From Allobranchiibius huperziae (lineage in GTDB: Bacteria; Actinomycetota; Actinomycetes; Actinomycetales; Dermatophilaceae): a stretch of 50,921 bases of DNA. Both the position numbers and the translations under genes were made by a program. The stretch spans positions 1-50,921 of the forward strand of contig NZ_JACCFW010000002.1 of NCBI RefSeq assembly GCF_013410455.1, read 5' to 3'. Below, one piece after another: positions 18,041-25,031 of the stretch (position 1 is its first letter; every line of letters starts with the position of its first letter). The notes below the pieces were generated by a model. The model searched no databases. It was not told where the DNA came from and saw only the letters and a program-made list of their open reading frames with translations.

Positions 18041-18256
18041 ATGGACCACCGGACATGGCGCAGCCATGAGCGATCGGCAGAGATCCGCACTCGGATGACC
18101 CCGGACGAGAAGGCTGAAATTGAAGCCTCCGCTCGCGCAGCTGGCGTCACTGTGCAGGACTACGTCTGGGCCAAAGCCCTCGGCCGTCCATACCCGCCGC
18201 GCCGTCGCGCTGGCACTACTCGACAGGCACAGGAGTTGCCACTGACCGGATCCTGA
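18041..18256 (+). CDS. Ribbon-helix-helix/MobC-like DNA-binding protein
   Basis: A frame of 71 residues starting MDHRTWRSHERSAEIRTR. The core SAEIRTRMTPDEKAEIEASA, then AAGVTVQDYVWAKALGR, is a ribbon-helix-helix as in small plasmid mobilisation or partition proteins, with a basic tail (PPRRRAGTTRQ). No good SD precedes this ATG. The frame is open back to an ATG at 17843, so the protein could be longer. Two hairpins follow the stop. It is distinct from the MobC-like gene at 44289 and is not next to a relaxase. Confidence 0.6.
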   Translation: MDHRTWRSHERSAEIRTRMTPDEKAEIEASARAAGVTVQDYVWAKALGRPYPPRRRAGTTRQAQELPLTGS

Positions 18257-18305
18257 TCAGGGCAGTGCCCTGACACGACAAAGGCCGCCGTTACAGCGGC
18301 GGCCT
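18257..18305 (+). terminator. Tandem hairpins after the RHH gene
   Basis: The first hairpin is TCAGGGC/GCCCTGA with a 3-nt loop (18257-18273). The second is AGGCCGCCG/CGGCGGCCT with a 6-nt loop (18282-18305). There is no long T-run, but the stability and position after a stop codon fit a terminator. Confidence 0.65.
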
Positions 18306-18377
18306 GTCGTCTAGCACTTAAGTTCTGCGCCGGTTACCAGCCGGCTACGAATCCGCACCATCAGGAGAGGTGGCTTC

Positions 18378-19733
18378 GTGCTGCCCACAATACCTCAGCT
18401 TCATGCTGCCGAAAAGTCTTTCAACCAACGTGTCTCCGCTGGCGCGCAAGTGGAGGTCCCAAGCCTGCCCGCGGCCCGCCGGTCCACTCAGCTGCGCCTT
18501 GCACAGCGCGCTAGTCGACGTCGGGCGCCGTGGGGAACGGGGGTCGGCCCGGGACAACCCCCGCGGAGGGTGCGGCGTGCGCTTCCACGGTGGTCATGCC
18601 GGCGCACGTACGTCACATTGATTCGCAGCGTGGCCCGCTCCCCCGAATGTGTCGCGGTCTGTAAGCGGCGCGACATCGCCGTCGCGACCTGGATCGCCAC
18701 GATGACCGCCGCCGCAATCAAGGCCGACACCAGCACCGGGATGTGCTGGGCCCCGTATGAGGCCGTCGGGGCCATGGTTAATCGCGAGAACAAGGCCGTC
18801 CAGCGGGCCATGAACGTCGCCCGAGACCTCGGACTGGCGCTAGAGGTCTACCGCGCACGTCAACTCGGACGCGAAGAGCGCCTCCAGCTGCACCGTGACT
18901 CTGGTGGCGCAGGGCACTCCCAACGAGGACTGACCTCAGGGTGGCAGCTGGCTGCAATTCCCCCCGCGACCGCCGCGAGGTTTTCCACACCTCGCTCCGG
19001 TCGCTTCACTATGTGGTCACGCTTCGACCACCTTCCCCCTTGGGGGGGCTTTTCCCCTACATCTCACATCGGAACACATCACCTATGCACCCTGACGGGC
19101 ACAACGGAGACCGCTTCGCGGCCCCTGCCTCAACGAAAACGGGTCCGAGCCGACCCGCGGACCCGCTCGTTGGCGGCTGAGTTGGCCCGCATCGTGCCCT
19201 GGCTGGCACGTGAGAGCCCCGGACGCCTCTGGCCATGCTTGAACAGGTTCGCCACTGCCTCACCGGCGTGGAGCGCCGCAGACGTGCTCGGCGCACTACG
19301 CGACGCAGCAACCCGGAACGGACGGGAACTGGCCCAGCTGGACACCGCCATGATCCGCACACGGCCGGCGATCCTGCTGGCCGGCCTGCTTCGACACCTC
19401 GACCCCGTGCAGGACTACCCCGGTCTCGCGTTCGACGGCGACCAAGTCCTGACTGACCAGCTATGCCACGTTTGCCACACCCGATCCGGGCGCGCCCGTG
19501 ATCTGCCGATCACGCCAGTCGTCTGTGACCGGTGCTGGGCTGCTAGCGAGGAGCCGACGTGCACCAACCCAGATTGCCAAGACGGGTGGATCCACGTCGT
19601 CGGCGAGCATGACGACCTGGTCGCCGCGCGTCCCTGCCCCCACCTGCGGTGGCACCGCCAACAGCAAGAACGACGAGACGGCGCCTGGAACGCGGTCTCA
19701 TTTGGTATCGACGTCGAGGAACCCCCGTTCTGA
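18378..19733 (+). CDS. Putative replication initiator-like winged-helix protein
   Basis: This 451-residue protein starts at GTG with AGGAGAGG 7 nt upstream. Residues 1-90 are basic and unassigned. About 95-190 carry a winged helix-turn-helix (VATWIATMTAAAIKADTSTG, then AVQRAMNVARDLGLALEVYR). A low-complexity Ser/Pro/Arg linker follows (about 195-260). About 262-350 is helical (AELARIVPWLARESPGRLWP). The C-terminal region has paired cysteines (CHVCHTRSG, CDRCW, CTNPDCQDGW) that look zinc-binding. Proteins with this order occur on many actinobacterial plasmids and are often annotated as replication proteins; that is memory, not proof. The linker-coding DNA contains inverted repeats that could be a nested origin. 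Confidence 0.6.
   Translation: MLPTIPQLHAAEKSFNQRVSAGAQVEVPSLPAARRSTQLRLAQRASRRRAPWGTGVGPGQPPRRVRRALPRWSCRRTYVTLIRSVARSPECVAVCKRRDIAVATWIATMTAAAIKADTSTGMCWAPYEAVGAMVNRENKAVQRAMNVARDLGLALEVYRARQLGREERLQLHRDSGGAGHSQRGLTSGWQLAAIPPATAARFSTPRSGRFTMWSRFDHLPPWGGFSPTSHIGTHHLCTLTGTTETASRPLPQRKRVRADPRTRSLAAELARIVPWLARESPGRLWPCLNRFATASPAWSAADVLGALRDAATRNGRELAQLDTAMIRTRPAILLAGLLRHLDPVQDYPGLAFDGDQVLTDQLCHVCHTRSGRARDLPITPVVCDRCWAASEEPTCTNPDCQDGWIHVVGEHDDLVAARPCPHLRWHRQQQERRDGAWNAVSFGIDVEEPPF
18966..19046. repeat. Inverted-repeat cluster inside the rep-like gene
   Basis: GCGACCG...CGGTCGC with inner CGAGG/CCTCG encloses TTTTCCACA (18966-19004). GTGGTC/GACCAC follows at 19013-19031, then CCCCCTTGGGGG at 19035-19046. 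They lie in the part of the gene encoding a low-complexity linker. This is a candidate replication origin or Rep-binding region. Confidence 0.45.
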
Positions 19734-19833
19734 ACCGTCCATCCTGGGCTCTAGCCAGCACCCGATCACCGTGGTTACCGTGCAGATCAATTGACCAGCC
19801 GGTCTACGAGCACCTAGGTCAGGGAGGACCCCA

Positions 19834-19953
19834 ATGCAGCGACACACCGGAACCGGACGCATCACCGACGACACCCGAGGCACCGGCGGCTTCAGCCGCG
19901 GGGGCAGCGGCATCGACTCAACCCGCATCGGCGGAGGCCGCAACAGCGACTGA
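19834..19953 (+). CDS. Small Gly-rich 39-residue protein
   Basis: The ORF starts MQRHTGTGRITDDTRG and continues TGGFSRGGSGIDSTRIGGG. It contains no Cys or long hydrophobic stretch. GGGAGG lies 6 nt before the ATG, and a very strong hairpin begins 17 nt after the stop, so it looks like a stand-alone small gene. A TTGACC...TAGGTC pair (19791-19820) sits upstream, but its -10 is too close to the SD to be certain. Function unknown. Confidence 0.5.
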   Translation: MQRHTGTGRITDDTRGTGGFSRGGSGIDSTRIGGGRNSD

Positions 19954-19969
19954 CCCCCTTCATCAACTC

Positions 19970-20010
19970 AGAACGGCCGCGCCGGCACGTGCCGCTGGCG
20001 CGGCCGTTCT
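19970..20010. terminator. Bidirectional terminator hairpin
   Basis: A perfect 14-bp stem (AGAACGGCCGCGCC / GGCGCGGCCGTTCT) with a 13-nt loop. It sits between the 39-residue gene (plus) and the end of the 111-residue gene (minus), so it can serve both. There is no clear T-run. Confidence 0.8.
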
Positions 20011-20016
20011 GTGTGG

Positions 20017-20352
20017 TCACCAGGCGGTGGGCACCTTCGTGATCTGTCGTGGCCGCTTGTCCGTCACCCCGGGCAGATCACGACATACCCAGCAGGCGAC
20101 CGCTGGCATCATGGGCTCGTCCAGCGGCACAAACTCGTAGGCCGGGATCTCCGTCTCCCCACCACCTCCGCGCGACCTATGAACCCGATACCCGATGAGG
20201 TGACATTGGCCAAACTGCACTGACACCGGTCGCGCTCGGTGGCCCACTACTCGACATACGAAAACACCTGCGCCCCGGCCCCAAGCGATCAACGCCAGCA
20301 GCGCAACCATCATCACAGTGCACCCGACGACCTCGCCGCTTGCTGTGCTCAT
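20017..20352 (-). CDS. Small single-TM protein, unknown
   Basis: A frame of 111 residues. MSTASGEVVG is followed by one transmembrane helix (about 11-25, CTVMMVALLALIAWG). A basic segment and a soluble tail come next (FVPLDEPMMPAVACWVCRDL) with a CxxC-like pair (CWVC). It ends immediately beside a strong hairpin terminator. The SD is weak, so the start is uncertain. I do not recognise a family. Confidence 0.5.
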   Translation of the reverse strand: MSTASGEVVGCTVMMVALLALIAWGRGAGVFVCRVVGHRARPVSVQFGQCHLIGYRVHRSRGGGGETEIPAYEFVPLDEPMMPAVACWVCRDLPGVTDKRPRQITKVPTAW

Positions 20353-20414
20353 CCCAGCATTTTGGCACCGTGATCATCGCTCGGGGCGACTGATGCGCGC
20401 GGAGGCTCGTCACG

Positions 20415-20560
20415 GCTAGCGATGGTTCAGCCACCCTCGCTACCGCTTTAACAGGTCAGCACCCTCACCAGCACCGGCCTACATCGCTAGCGTGGTCCAA
20501 AGGCAGCACCGGTCGAGCAGGCCCCCCTTTCTCCCGGTGCTGCCGTAAACGCTAGCAGCT
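20415..20560. other. GCTAGC-rich noncoding region with large hairpin
   Basis: There is no convincing gene between 20353 and 20589. It contains GCTAGC at 20415, CGCTAGCG at 20485-20492 and CGCTAGCA at 20550-20557. A perfect 11-bp inverted repeat GGCAGCACCGG/CCGGTGCTGCC (20502-20512 and 20534-20544) also lies here. The GCTAG core is the same as in the parA promoter and the downstream cassette promoters. A partition site or part of an origin is plausible. Confidence 0.5.
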
Positions 20561-20589
20561 AACTGGTACAAACAGTGAGCTGCCGGCTG

Positions 20590-20802
20590 TTAGATGAAGG
20601 GTTTCTCGCCTTCTCCGCTGGTCGAACGGTGGTGGAGTCGGCTCAGTTCGACCATCATGCAGTCGGTGTGGACCGGTGCAGTCCCGGCATCCGGCGCAAG
20701 TGGGGTGTCGCAGAACGATTGTGCGTGCCCGTTGATGGTGAGCACACCGTGCAGGAGGCCGTCGGTGCCGAGATGGAAGTAGCGGTCCGTGGTGGTTGTC
20801 AT
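20590..20802 (-). CDS. Small 70-residue protein, unknown
   Basis: Starts MTTTTDRYFHLGTDG; GGAAGGA lies 6 nt before the ATG, a good ribosome-binding site. The sequence (YFHLGTDGLLHGVLTINGHA, later HTDCMMVELSRLHHR) looks like a small beta-rich soluble domain. Upstream is a copy of the box AACCGCTAGACAC (complement of 20850-20862), so it seems to belong to the same regulon as the cassettes at 22-26 kb. No family recognised. Confidence 0.65.
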   Translation of the reverse strand: MTTTTDRYFHLGTDGLLHGVLTINGHAQSFCDTPLAPDAGTAPVHTDCMMVELSRLHHRSTSGEGEKPFI

Positions 20803-20862
20803 GCGTAGTCCTTCCGGTTCATGGTGAGCGGCTCACTGTTACCCAGTGTGAGTGTCTAGCGG
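20803..20862 (-). promoter_or_regulatory. CTAGAC-box promoter of the 70-residue gene
   Basis: On the minus strand AACCGCTAGACAC starts just after the end of the ParB-like gene, followed by a small hairpin (CACTG/CAGTG) and the SD GGAAGGA. The box matches the upstream box of the cassette promoters at 23456 and 24962. Confidence 0.55.
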
Positions 20863-21516
20863 TTAGGCACGAGCGCGTCGGCCGGGGCGTAAAGCTGCGA
20901 CGACGGGAAGCTCGGTCCGTCCGGTGCGGTCCTGGTAGCTGCCCTGGGCGCGGGCGATCGCGACCCGGACGGCAGTGACCGCAAAGTCGCTATTGGACCG
21001 CTGCACCGTTAGCTCGGCGAAGTCGGCCGCTATGGCCGCGTCCAGGTCGTCCACGGAGGCCTGGGGGATGAAGTACTGCCTGGAGAGTCCTCGACCGGGT
21101 TCAGCAGCTACGGCCCCTTGAATGGCTCGGACACGGTCTTGCACACTCATGCGGGCCACCGTGCTGATCGCGGCTGCGATCCACTCTCGGAACGTCGCCG
21201 GAGTGGCCGGGTCGATCTCTTGCTCGGCGGTGAACGCGCCGCGGGCCAGTTCCAAGGTGCCCGGCTTCCACCACATGTTGAACTCCACGAAACCCGGTGG
21301 CGGTTCGTTTTTGCGGCGCGTCCTGGCGGCGGCGGGTCGTGCGGGCTGCTCCCCCACTGGCGCAGCTGCAGGTTCCTTCTTCGCTGACGTGGGGGCCGGC
21401 TGCGTCTCACGTGGCGAGGGCAACTGTTCGGGTGCTGCCACGGCGGCAGCGGGCGTGGGGTCGGCGTAGTGGCCCTGGGCCAGCACGGAGCGGCGGGGCT
21501 CGCGTTTGGTCGGCAT
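20863..21516 (-). CDS. parB: ParB-like partition partner
   Basis: 217 residues, ATG at 21516 just 2 nt after the parA stop. The N-terminal half is disordered (Pro/Ala/Lys-rich), and the middle has PPGFVEFNMWWKPGTLELA. The C-terminal helical region (FREWIAAAISTVARMSVQDR and DLDAAIAADFAELTVQRSNS) is followed by a basic end. This gene order and size fit the small centromere-binding partner of a ParA, although I see no canonical ParB HTH. It is the best candidate for a protein binding the GCTAG-containing sites nearby; this is inference. Confidence 0.65.
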   Translation of the reverse strand: MPTKREPRRSVLAQGHYADPTPAAAVAAPEQLPSPRETQPAPTSAKKEPAAAPVGEQPARPAAARTRRKNEPPPGFVEFNMWWKPGTLELARGAFTAEQEIDPATPATFREWIAAAISTVARMSVQDRVRAIQGAVAAEPGRGLSRQYFIPQASVDDLDAAIAADFAELTVQRSNSDFAVTAVRVAIARAQGSYQDRTGRTELPVVAALRPGRRARA

Positions 21517-21518
21517 GG

Positions 21519-22292
21519 TCAGTTCTCCTTGATCAGCTGCTGCAGCAAGTTCAGGTAGATGTCGGCCAGGGCGTAGCCGCCAGGCCATTCCTCGAGGCGG
21601 GCGCCGCTCTCGGCACAGTCCTGGATCTCTACGCGGAACGGGACCGAAGGGCTGAGCACCCGTAGCCCCGATCCGCGGACCTCTGCTTCTCGGTCGCGGC
21701 TGGTGCGCGTGCGACGCACCTGGTTGATGATGACTCCACCGAGCTGCAGGTCCTGGTTGTAGTGCTCTCGGACTGACTCCACGGTGACCATCAGCTCCGC
21801 GAGCCCGTCCAAGCTCAGCTCCGCCGGTGCACAAGGCGGGACCACGGCATCCGCGGCGACTAGCGCGTTGATGGTTAGCAGGCTGACGTCTGGTGGGCCG
21901 TCGATGAGGGTCAGGTCGTAGTCGTCGCGGATCGGCTCTAGCAGGCGCCGTAGCCGGGCCTCACGTCCCGTGGTGGCCATCACCAGCTCGTTGCGGGCGC
22001 GGCTGAGTGGTGTCTTCACCGCCGGCGCCAGTGTCAGGCCGTTCCAGCGGCCCTCGATCAAGACGTCGTCCAGGGTCACGTCGCCGGCCTGCTCACTGAG
22101 TGCGTCGGCCACCGACAGCTGGTCGGGGGCCGGGGACTCCCCCGCCACCCACTTTGTCAGGTTGGCTTGCGGATCCAGGTCGATGCACAGCACCTTGGCT
22201 CCGGTGCGTACCGCGGCGGCGGCAAGGTGGTACGTCGAGGTCGTTTTGCCGACCCCGCCTTTCTCCTGGCAGATCGCGATCACCCTGCCCAT
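21519..22292 (-). CDS. parA: ParA partition ATPase
   Basis: This 257-residue ParA/Soj-type ATPase probably drives plasmid segregation over the nucleoid. The deviant Walker A is EKGGVGKTTSTYHLAAA (about 10-26), Walker A' is VLCIDLDPQANLT (about 34-46) and Walker B is DLTLIDGPPDVSLLTINAL. It is the short type Ib form without an N-terminal HTH. The ATG has GGGAGGG just upstream. Its promoter region carries two CGCTAGCG palindromes, which suggests autoregulation by its partner protein. Confidence 0.93.
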   Translation of the reverse strand: MGRVIAICQEKGGVGKTTSTYHLAAAAVRTGAKVLCIDLDPQANLTKWVAGESPAPDQLSVADALSEQAGDVTLDDVLIEGRWNGLTLAPAVKTPLSRARNELVMATTGREARLRRLLEPIRDDYDLTLIDGPPDVSLLTINALVAADAVVPPCAPAELSLDGLAELMVTVESVREHYNQDLQLGGVIINQVRRTRTSRDREAEVRGSGLRVLSPSVPFRVEIQDCAESGARLEEWPGGYALADIYLNLLQQLIKEN

Positions 22293-22303
22293 GACACCCT
22301 CCC

Positions 22304-22356
22304 TACTAAAACGCTAGCGACTCACCCACAATGTAGCGAGCCGCTAGCGTTTAAAC
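22304..22356 (-). promoter_or_regulatory. parA control region with paired CGCTAGCG palindromes
   Basis: AAACGCTAGCG and CGCTAGCGTTT face each other around a ~22-bp AT-richer spacer. Each contains the self-complementary CGCTAGCG. They lie 15-60 bp upstream of the parA start, where an operator or centromere (parS-like) site is expected. Binding is inferred. Confidence 0.65.
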
Positions 22357-22437
22357 AAGCACCGGCCCTCTTCGCTACGCTCGGGGGTCGGCGCAACTCT
22401 CCTGAGGTGTGGTTGCTGAAGGGTGAGCGCGCCGAGC

Positions 22438-22493
22438 CCCTCTGGGGCAGGCCGGTCTTCACACTTGCCCGCCCCAGAGGGCGCCTCTCTTTT
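22438..22493 (+). terminator. Orphan intrinsic terminator
   Basis: An 11-bp perfect stem (CCCTCTGGGGC / GCCCCAGAGGG) with a 22-nt loop, followed by TCTCTTTT. It points rightward but no recognised gene ends before it. A short RNA started in 22360-22430 would be one explanation. Confidence 0.6.
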
Positions 22494-22511
22494 CGCGGCA
22501 AGACGAAAATT

Positions 22512-22602
22512 CCGCTAGCGGCACACGCAAATGGCGATGCAAGGTCTAGCGGTTTAAGCTTCAAACCGCTAGACTCTAACTACCAACCACACCGCAGGAG
22601 GA
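22512..22602 (+). promoter_or_regulatory. Cassette promoter/leader, copy A
   Basis: A CCGCTAGCGG palindrome (22512-22521) is followed by a perfect 12-bp inverted repeat GTCTAGCGGTTT/AAACCGCTAGAC (22544-22574). TAGACT serves as probable -10. The leader then matches copies B and C nearly base for base to CAGGAGGA, just before the DUF6573-like ATG. Confidence 0.75.
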
Positions 22603-22606
22603 ACCC

Positions 22607-23056
22607 ATGACGCACCACGAACCGTCCCCGTTCGGGACCGGCGGCATCATCCACGCCTACACCCGCGAGCAGGCCTTGGCCGACGGCGTCCTCATCGAAC
22701 TAGACCCTGAGTTGACCCGGGAAGCAGGCATCGCTGCCCCGGTCGACCTCACGACGGCGGCCCACGCTGCGGTGGTGGCCTGGGGCGAAACGCAGGAAGA
22801 GGCCAAGTCCGAAGGGACCGGACAAGACGAGACCGGGCGGGCGTGGGACGTGTTGACCATGCTGCGCCTGGCCGCACCCGCTCTCCATCGCCGCGCTCTG
22901 GCCGGCGACAGGGCCGCCCGGGTGCCCTTCTCGGTGCTCGTTGTGCCGCCGACTGGGGCCGGAGTGCACCCGCGCATGGTGTGCCTGCACGCCGTGCTCG
23001 GTGGCGATGATCTGGGCAGGCCCCTCATCACGGTGATGCTTCCGACCGAGGACTAG
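22607..23056 (+). CDS. DUF6573-family protein
   Basis: 149 residues. After a short N-terminus comes GIIHAYTREQALADGVLIEL, a strong signature of this actinobacterial family. AWDVLTMLRLAAPA follows, and a C-terminal beta-rich part ends LITVMLPTED. Family members are common on actinomycete plasmids, phages and integrative elements, with no known biochemical role. ATG has CAGGAGGA 4 nt upstream, in the leader shared with the genes at 23525 and 25032. A terminator hairpin follows at 23071. Confidence 0.85.
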   Translation: MTHHEPSPFGTGGIIHAYTREQALADGVLIELDPELTREAGIAAPVDLTTAAHAAVVAWGETQEEAKSEGTGQDETGRAWDVLTMLRLAAPALHRRALAGDRAARVPFSVLVVPPTGAGVHPRMVCLHAVLGGDDLGRPLITVMLPTED

Positions 23057-23070
23057 CACCATCCGCACAT

Positions 23071-23100
23071 GCGGGCCGTGGCCAAGACGGCGCGGCCCGC
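23071..23100 (+). terminator. Hairpin after the DUF6573-like gene
   Basis: A perfect 8-bp stem GCGGGCCG/CGGCCCGC with a 14-nt loop, 14 nt after the stop codon. No T-run. Confidence 0.6.
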
Positions 23101-23177
23101 GAAACCGCCAGCTGCTCGCGGCCGCTAACCGCCAGTCCACCACCGGATGCCCGGCAGCACCTGCGCTGACGCGCAGA

Positions 23178-23290
23178 ACGGACAGCCCTACGGGCTGGCG
23201 TCATAACCGTCGGGGTCGGCGACGTCGTCCAGGACGCACCCGCCCTCGGTCCGCCAGGGCGTCCCACGACGGGTGCGTCCTTCCCGCCGG
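23178..23290. repeat. Structured repeat element, copy 1
   Basis: Begins ACGGACAGCCCTACGGGCTG, a 6-bp stem with TAC loop. Then comes an 11-bp perfect stem GGACGCACCCG/CGGGTGCGTCC (23232-23242 and 23270-23280) around a loop containing CGGTCCGCCAGGGCGTCCC. It ends TTCCCGCCGG. Copy 2 at 25994 keeps the flanks and the loop core but has a different, still perfect stem. No ORF is convincing across it. Confidence 0.7.
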
Positions 23291-23433
23291 CTCCGTCCCC
23301 GCCGCGCAGGTGGCGCCCGTAGGCGGGCGCGCTGAGGCTGGCGGCCAACAGTGGCGAATGCGGCGGGGGACAAACAGCCAGGAGGAGGGGAGGGGCGGCC
23401 TCGAATCGGCTACTCCGCTCGGCTCAAATTGGC

Positions 23434-23521
23434 GTCTCATCAAGCAAGATAAACCGCTAGACACCTACTGCGACGAGCCCAAAACCGCTAGACTCTAACT
23501 ATCAACCACACCGCAGGAGGA
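23434..23521 (+). promoter_or_regulatory. Cassette promoter/leader, copy B
   Basis: AAACCGCTAGACAC (box 1 core at 23456) and AAACCGCTAGACTC (box 2 core at 23487) lie 31 bp apart. The leader CTAACTATCAACCACACCGC and then AGGAGGA follow. Upstream GTCTCATCAAGCAAGATAAA is also shared with copy C. TAGACT is a plausible -10. Confidence 0.8.
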
Positions 23522-23524
23522 AGC

Positions 23525-24877
23525 ATGACGAACAACCAGAACATCATCGCTGTGAGTACGCCCGTCGTAGAGCGAGTGAACCCGCGCGAGGTCGTGATTG
23601 GGGACAACATCCGCACCGACGCGCACCCCTCGGAGCCGTTCATCGAATCCGTGCGCGCTAACGGCGTCCTGATCCCGGTATCGGCTTACCGCGACAGCGA
23701 GGGCACCGTCATCGTCGTAGACGGTCAGATGCGCACCCTGGCCGCGATCGCGGCCGAGCTGGCCGACATGCCCGCCCTGATCGGTGGTTCCCGAGACGAG
23801 ACCGGGCGCATCATCGAGCAGTGGGTCGCCAATGAGACCCGGGTGGCGATGAGTGAGGGGGACCGGTTCGAGGCCGTGCAGCAGATGAGCCTGCTCGGCG
23901 TCCCGGCCACCGAAATCTCCCGACGCATGGGCGTAACCAAGGAGCACGTCGCACAGGTCAAGAAGGCCGCCAAGGTCGGGGTGACCCGCGAGAGCGTCAA
24001 CGAGCAGGACGCCTACGACCTGGCCGACCTGGCGATCCTCGTGCAGTTCCAGGACGACCCGGAGGCGACCGCGTTCCTGACGCAGTACCGCACCACCGGG
24101 GCGGGCCTGGCGCGGCGCGTGGAGGCATGGCAGGAGAAGCAGGCCGATGACGCGCTGCTGGACCAGGCGCGCGGCGAGTGGGAGGCCAAGGGCGCAACCT
24201 TCACCCGCGCCGACTACGGCGACCGGCGACCCCAGCCGGGGGAGTTGACCTACCGCAACGGCAACCCGCTGCCCAGCAACCCCGAGCAGCTGGTCACGAT
24301 GCCCGGCGTCGAATTCGACCTGCGGGTCGATGCCCGCAGAGTCAAGGGCGAGGACGGCACCTACAGCACCCAGAAGTACGTGCGGGTGCTGCCCGTGGTC
24401 AGTGACGCCGCTAAGAACGGCTACATGCGGCGCGTCACCACCGAGGAGGGCACCCTGCTCGATGCCGAGCAGGCCAAGGCCAAACGCCGCGAGCTGCGAG
24501 AGCAGCGCACCGCATGGGCCGAGGCCGAGAACGCCCGCCGTACCTATATCGGTCAGCTAGCCGCCGCCAAGATGGCCCCGAAAGGCCACGAGGCAATCCT
24601 CGCCACCGCGACCACCCGCCTGCACTGGCGGCACCTAGGAGAGGTGGCCAGCAAATTCCCCGGCGTCGACGGGTACAAGCTCGGCCAGGAGGGGGCAGGT
24701 CGTCGGACCACGGCAGCCCGGAGGCTGGCGGTCGCCACGGTGATGGCCCTCATGCAATGGGAGTCCAGCACCGGCCTGCACACGATGGAGCGGCCCGGAG
24801 ACACCGACAAAGCCATGATGCGAGCCCTGATCGGGACTGGATACGAGGCCAGCGCGGTCGAGCGCGCGATCCTCTAG
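23525..24877 (+). CDS. ParB/Srx N-terminal-domain protein
   Basis: This 450-residue protein has an N-terminal ParB-like nuclease/CTPase-type domain (about 15-90; NPREVVIGDNIRTDAHPSEP, then VIVVDGQMRTLAAIAAELAD). It has a helix-turn-helix (GVPATEISRRMGVTKEHVAQ, about 125-144) and a long helical C-terminal part with no recognised motif. Such large ParB-N proteins on actinobacterial plasmids are usually not the partition ParB. The family often acts as a DNA-bound regulator or modification-linked protein. It shares its leader with the genes at 22607 and 25032. It could also be the protein that reads the repeated boxes. Confidence 0.8.
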   Translation: MTNNQNIIAVSTPVVERVNPREVVIGDNIRTDAHPSEPFIESVRANGVLIPVSAYRDSEGTVIVVDGQMRTLAAIAAELADMPALIGGSRDETGRIIEQWVANETRVAMSEGDRFEAVQQMSLLGVPATEISRRMGVTKEHVAQVKKAAKVGVTRESVNEQDAYDLADLAILVQFQDDPEATAFLTQYRTTGAGLARRVEAWQEKQADDALLDQARGEWEAKGATFTRADYGDRRPQPGELTYRNGNPLPSNPEQLVTMPGVEFDLRVDARRVKGEDGTYSTQKYVRVLPVVSDAAKNGYMRRVTTEEGTLLDAEQAKAKRRELREQRTAWAEAENARRTYIGQLAAAKMAPKGHEAILATATTRLHWRHLGEVASKFPGVDGYKLGQEGAGRRTTAARRLAVATVMALMQWESSTGLHTMERPGDTDKAMMRALIGTGYEASAVERAIL

Positions 24878-24892
24878 CCCCACCGCAATCGG

Positions 24893-24924
24893 ACGCCCCG
24901 ACCCCGCACAACGGGCCGGGGCGT
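24893..24924 (+). terminator. Terminator of the ParB-N gene
   Basis: Stem ACGCCCCG/CGGGGCGT with an inner CCCG/CGGG and small loop, ending GTTAT, 16 nt after the stop. Confidence 0.75.
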
Positions 24925-24938
24925 TATGCATTAGAACC

Positions 24939-25025
24939 GTCTCACCAGGCAAGATAAAACAGCTAGACACCTACTGATAAGGGTTAAACAGCTAGACTCT
25001 AACTATCAACCACACCGCAGGAGGA
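24939..25025 (+). promoter_or_regulatory. Cassette promoter/leader, copy C
   Basis: Boxes AACAGCTAGACAC (core 24962) and AAACAGCTAGACTC (core 24991) are 29 bp apart. The leader is identical to copy B from GCTAGACTC to CAGGAGGA, and the upstream GTCTCACCAGGCAAGATAAA matches copy B closely. The C-to-A change in both boxes (CCGC to CAGC) is shared, as expected if the two boxes are read by one protein. Confidence 0.8.
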
Positions 25026-25031
25026 CTACTC

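Noticed and set aside
21519-21834. N-terminal extension of the ParB-like frame to 21834
   Set aside because: It overlaps the parA coding end in another frame; ATG at 21516 directly follows the parA stop.
22167-22610. 147-codon plus-strand ORF reaching the DUF6573-like start
   Set aside because: It crosses the parA promoter, the terminator hairpin and the repeated boxes, so it is probably open by chance.
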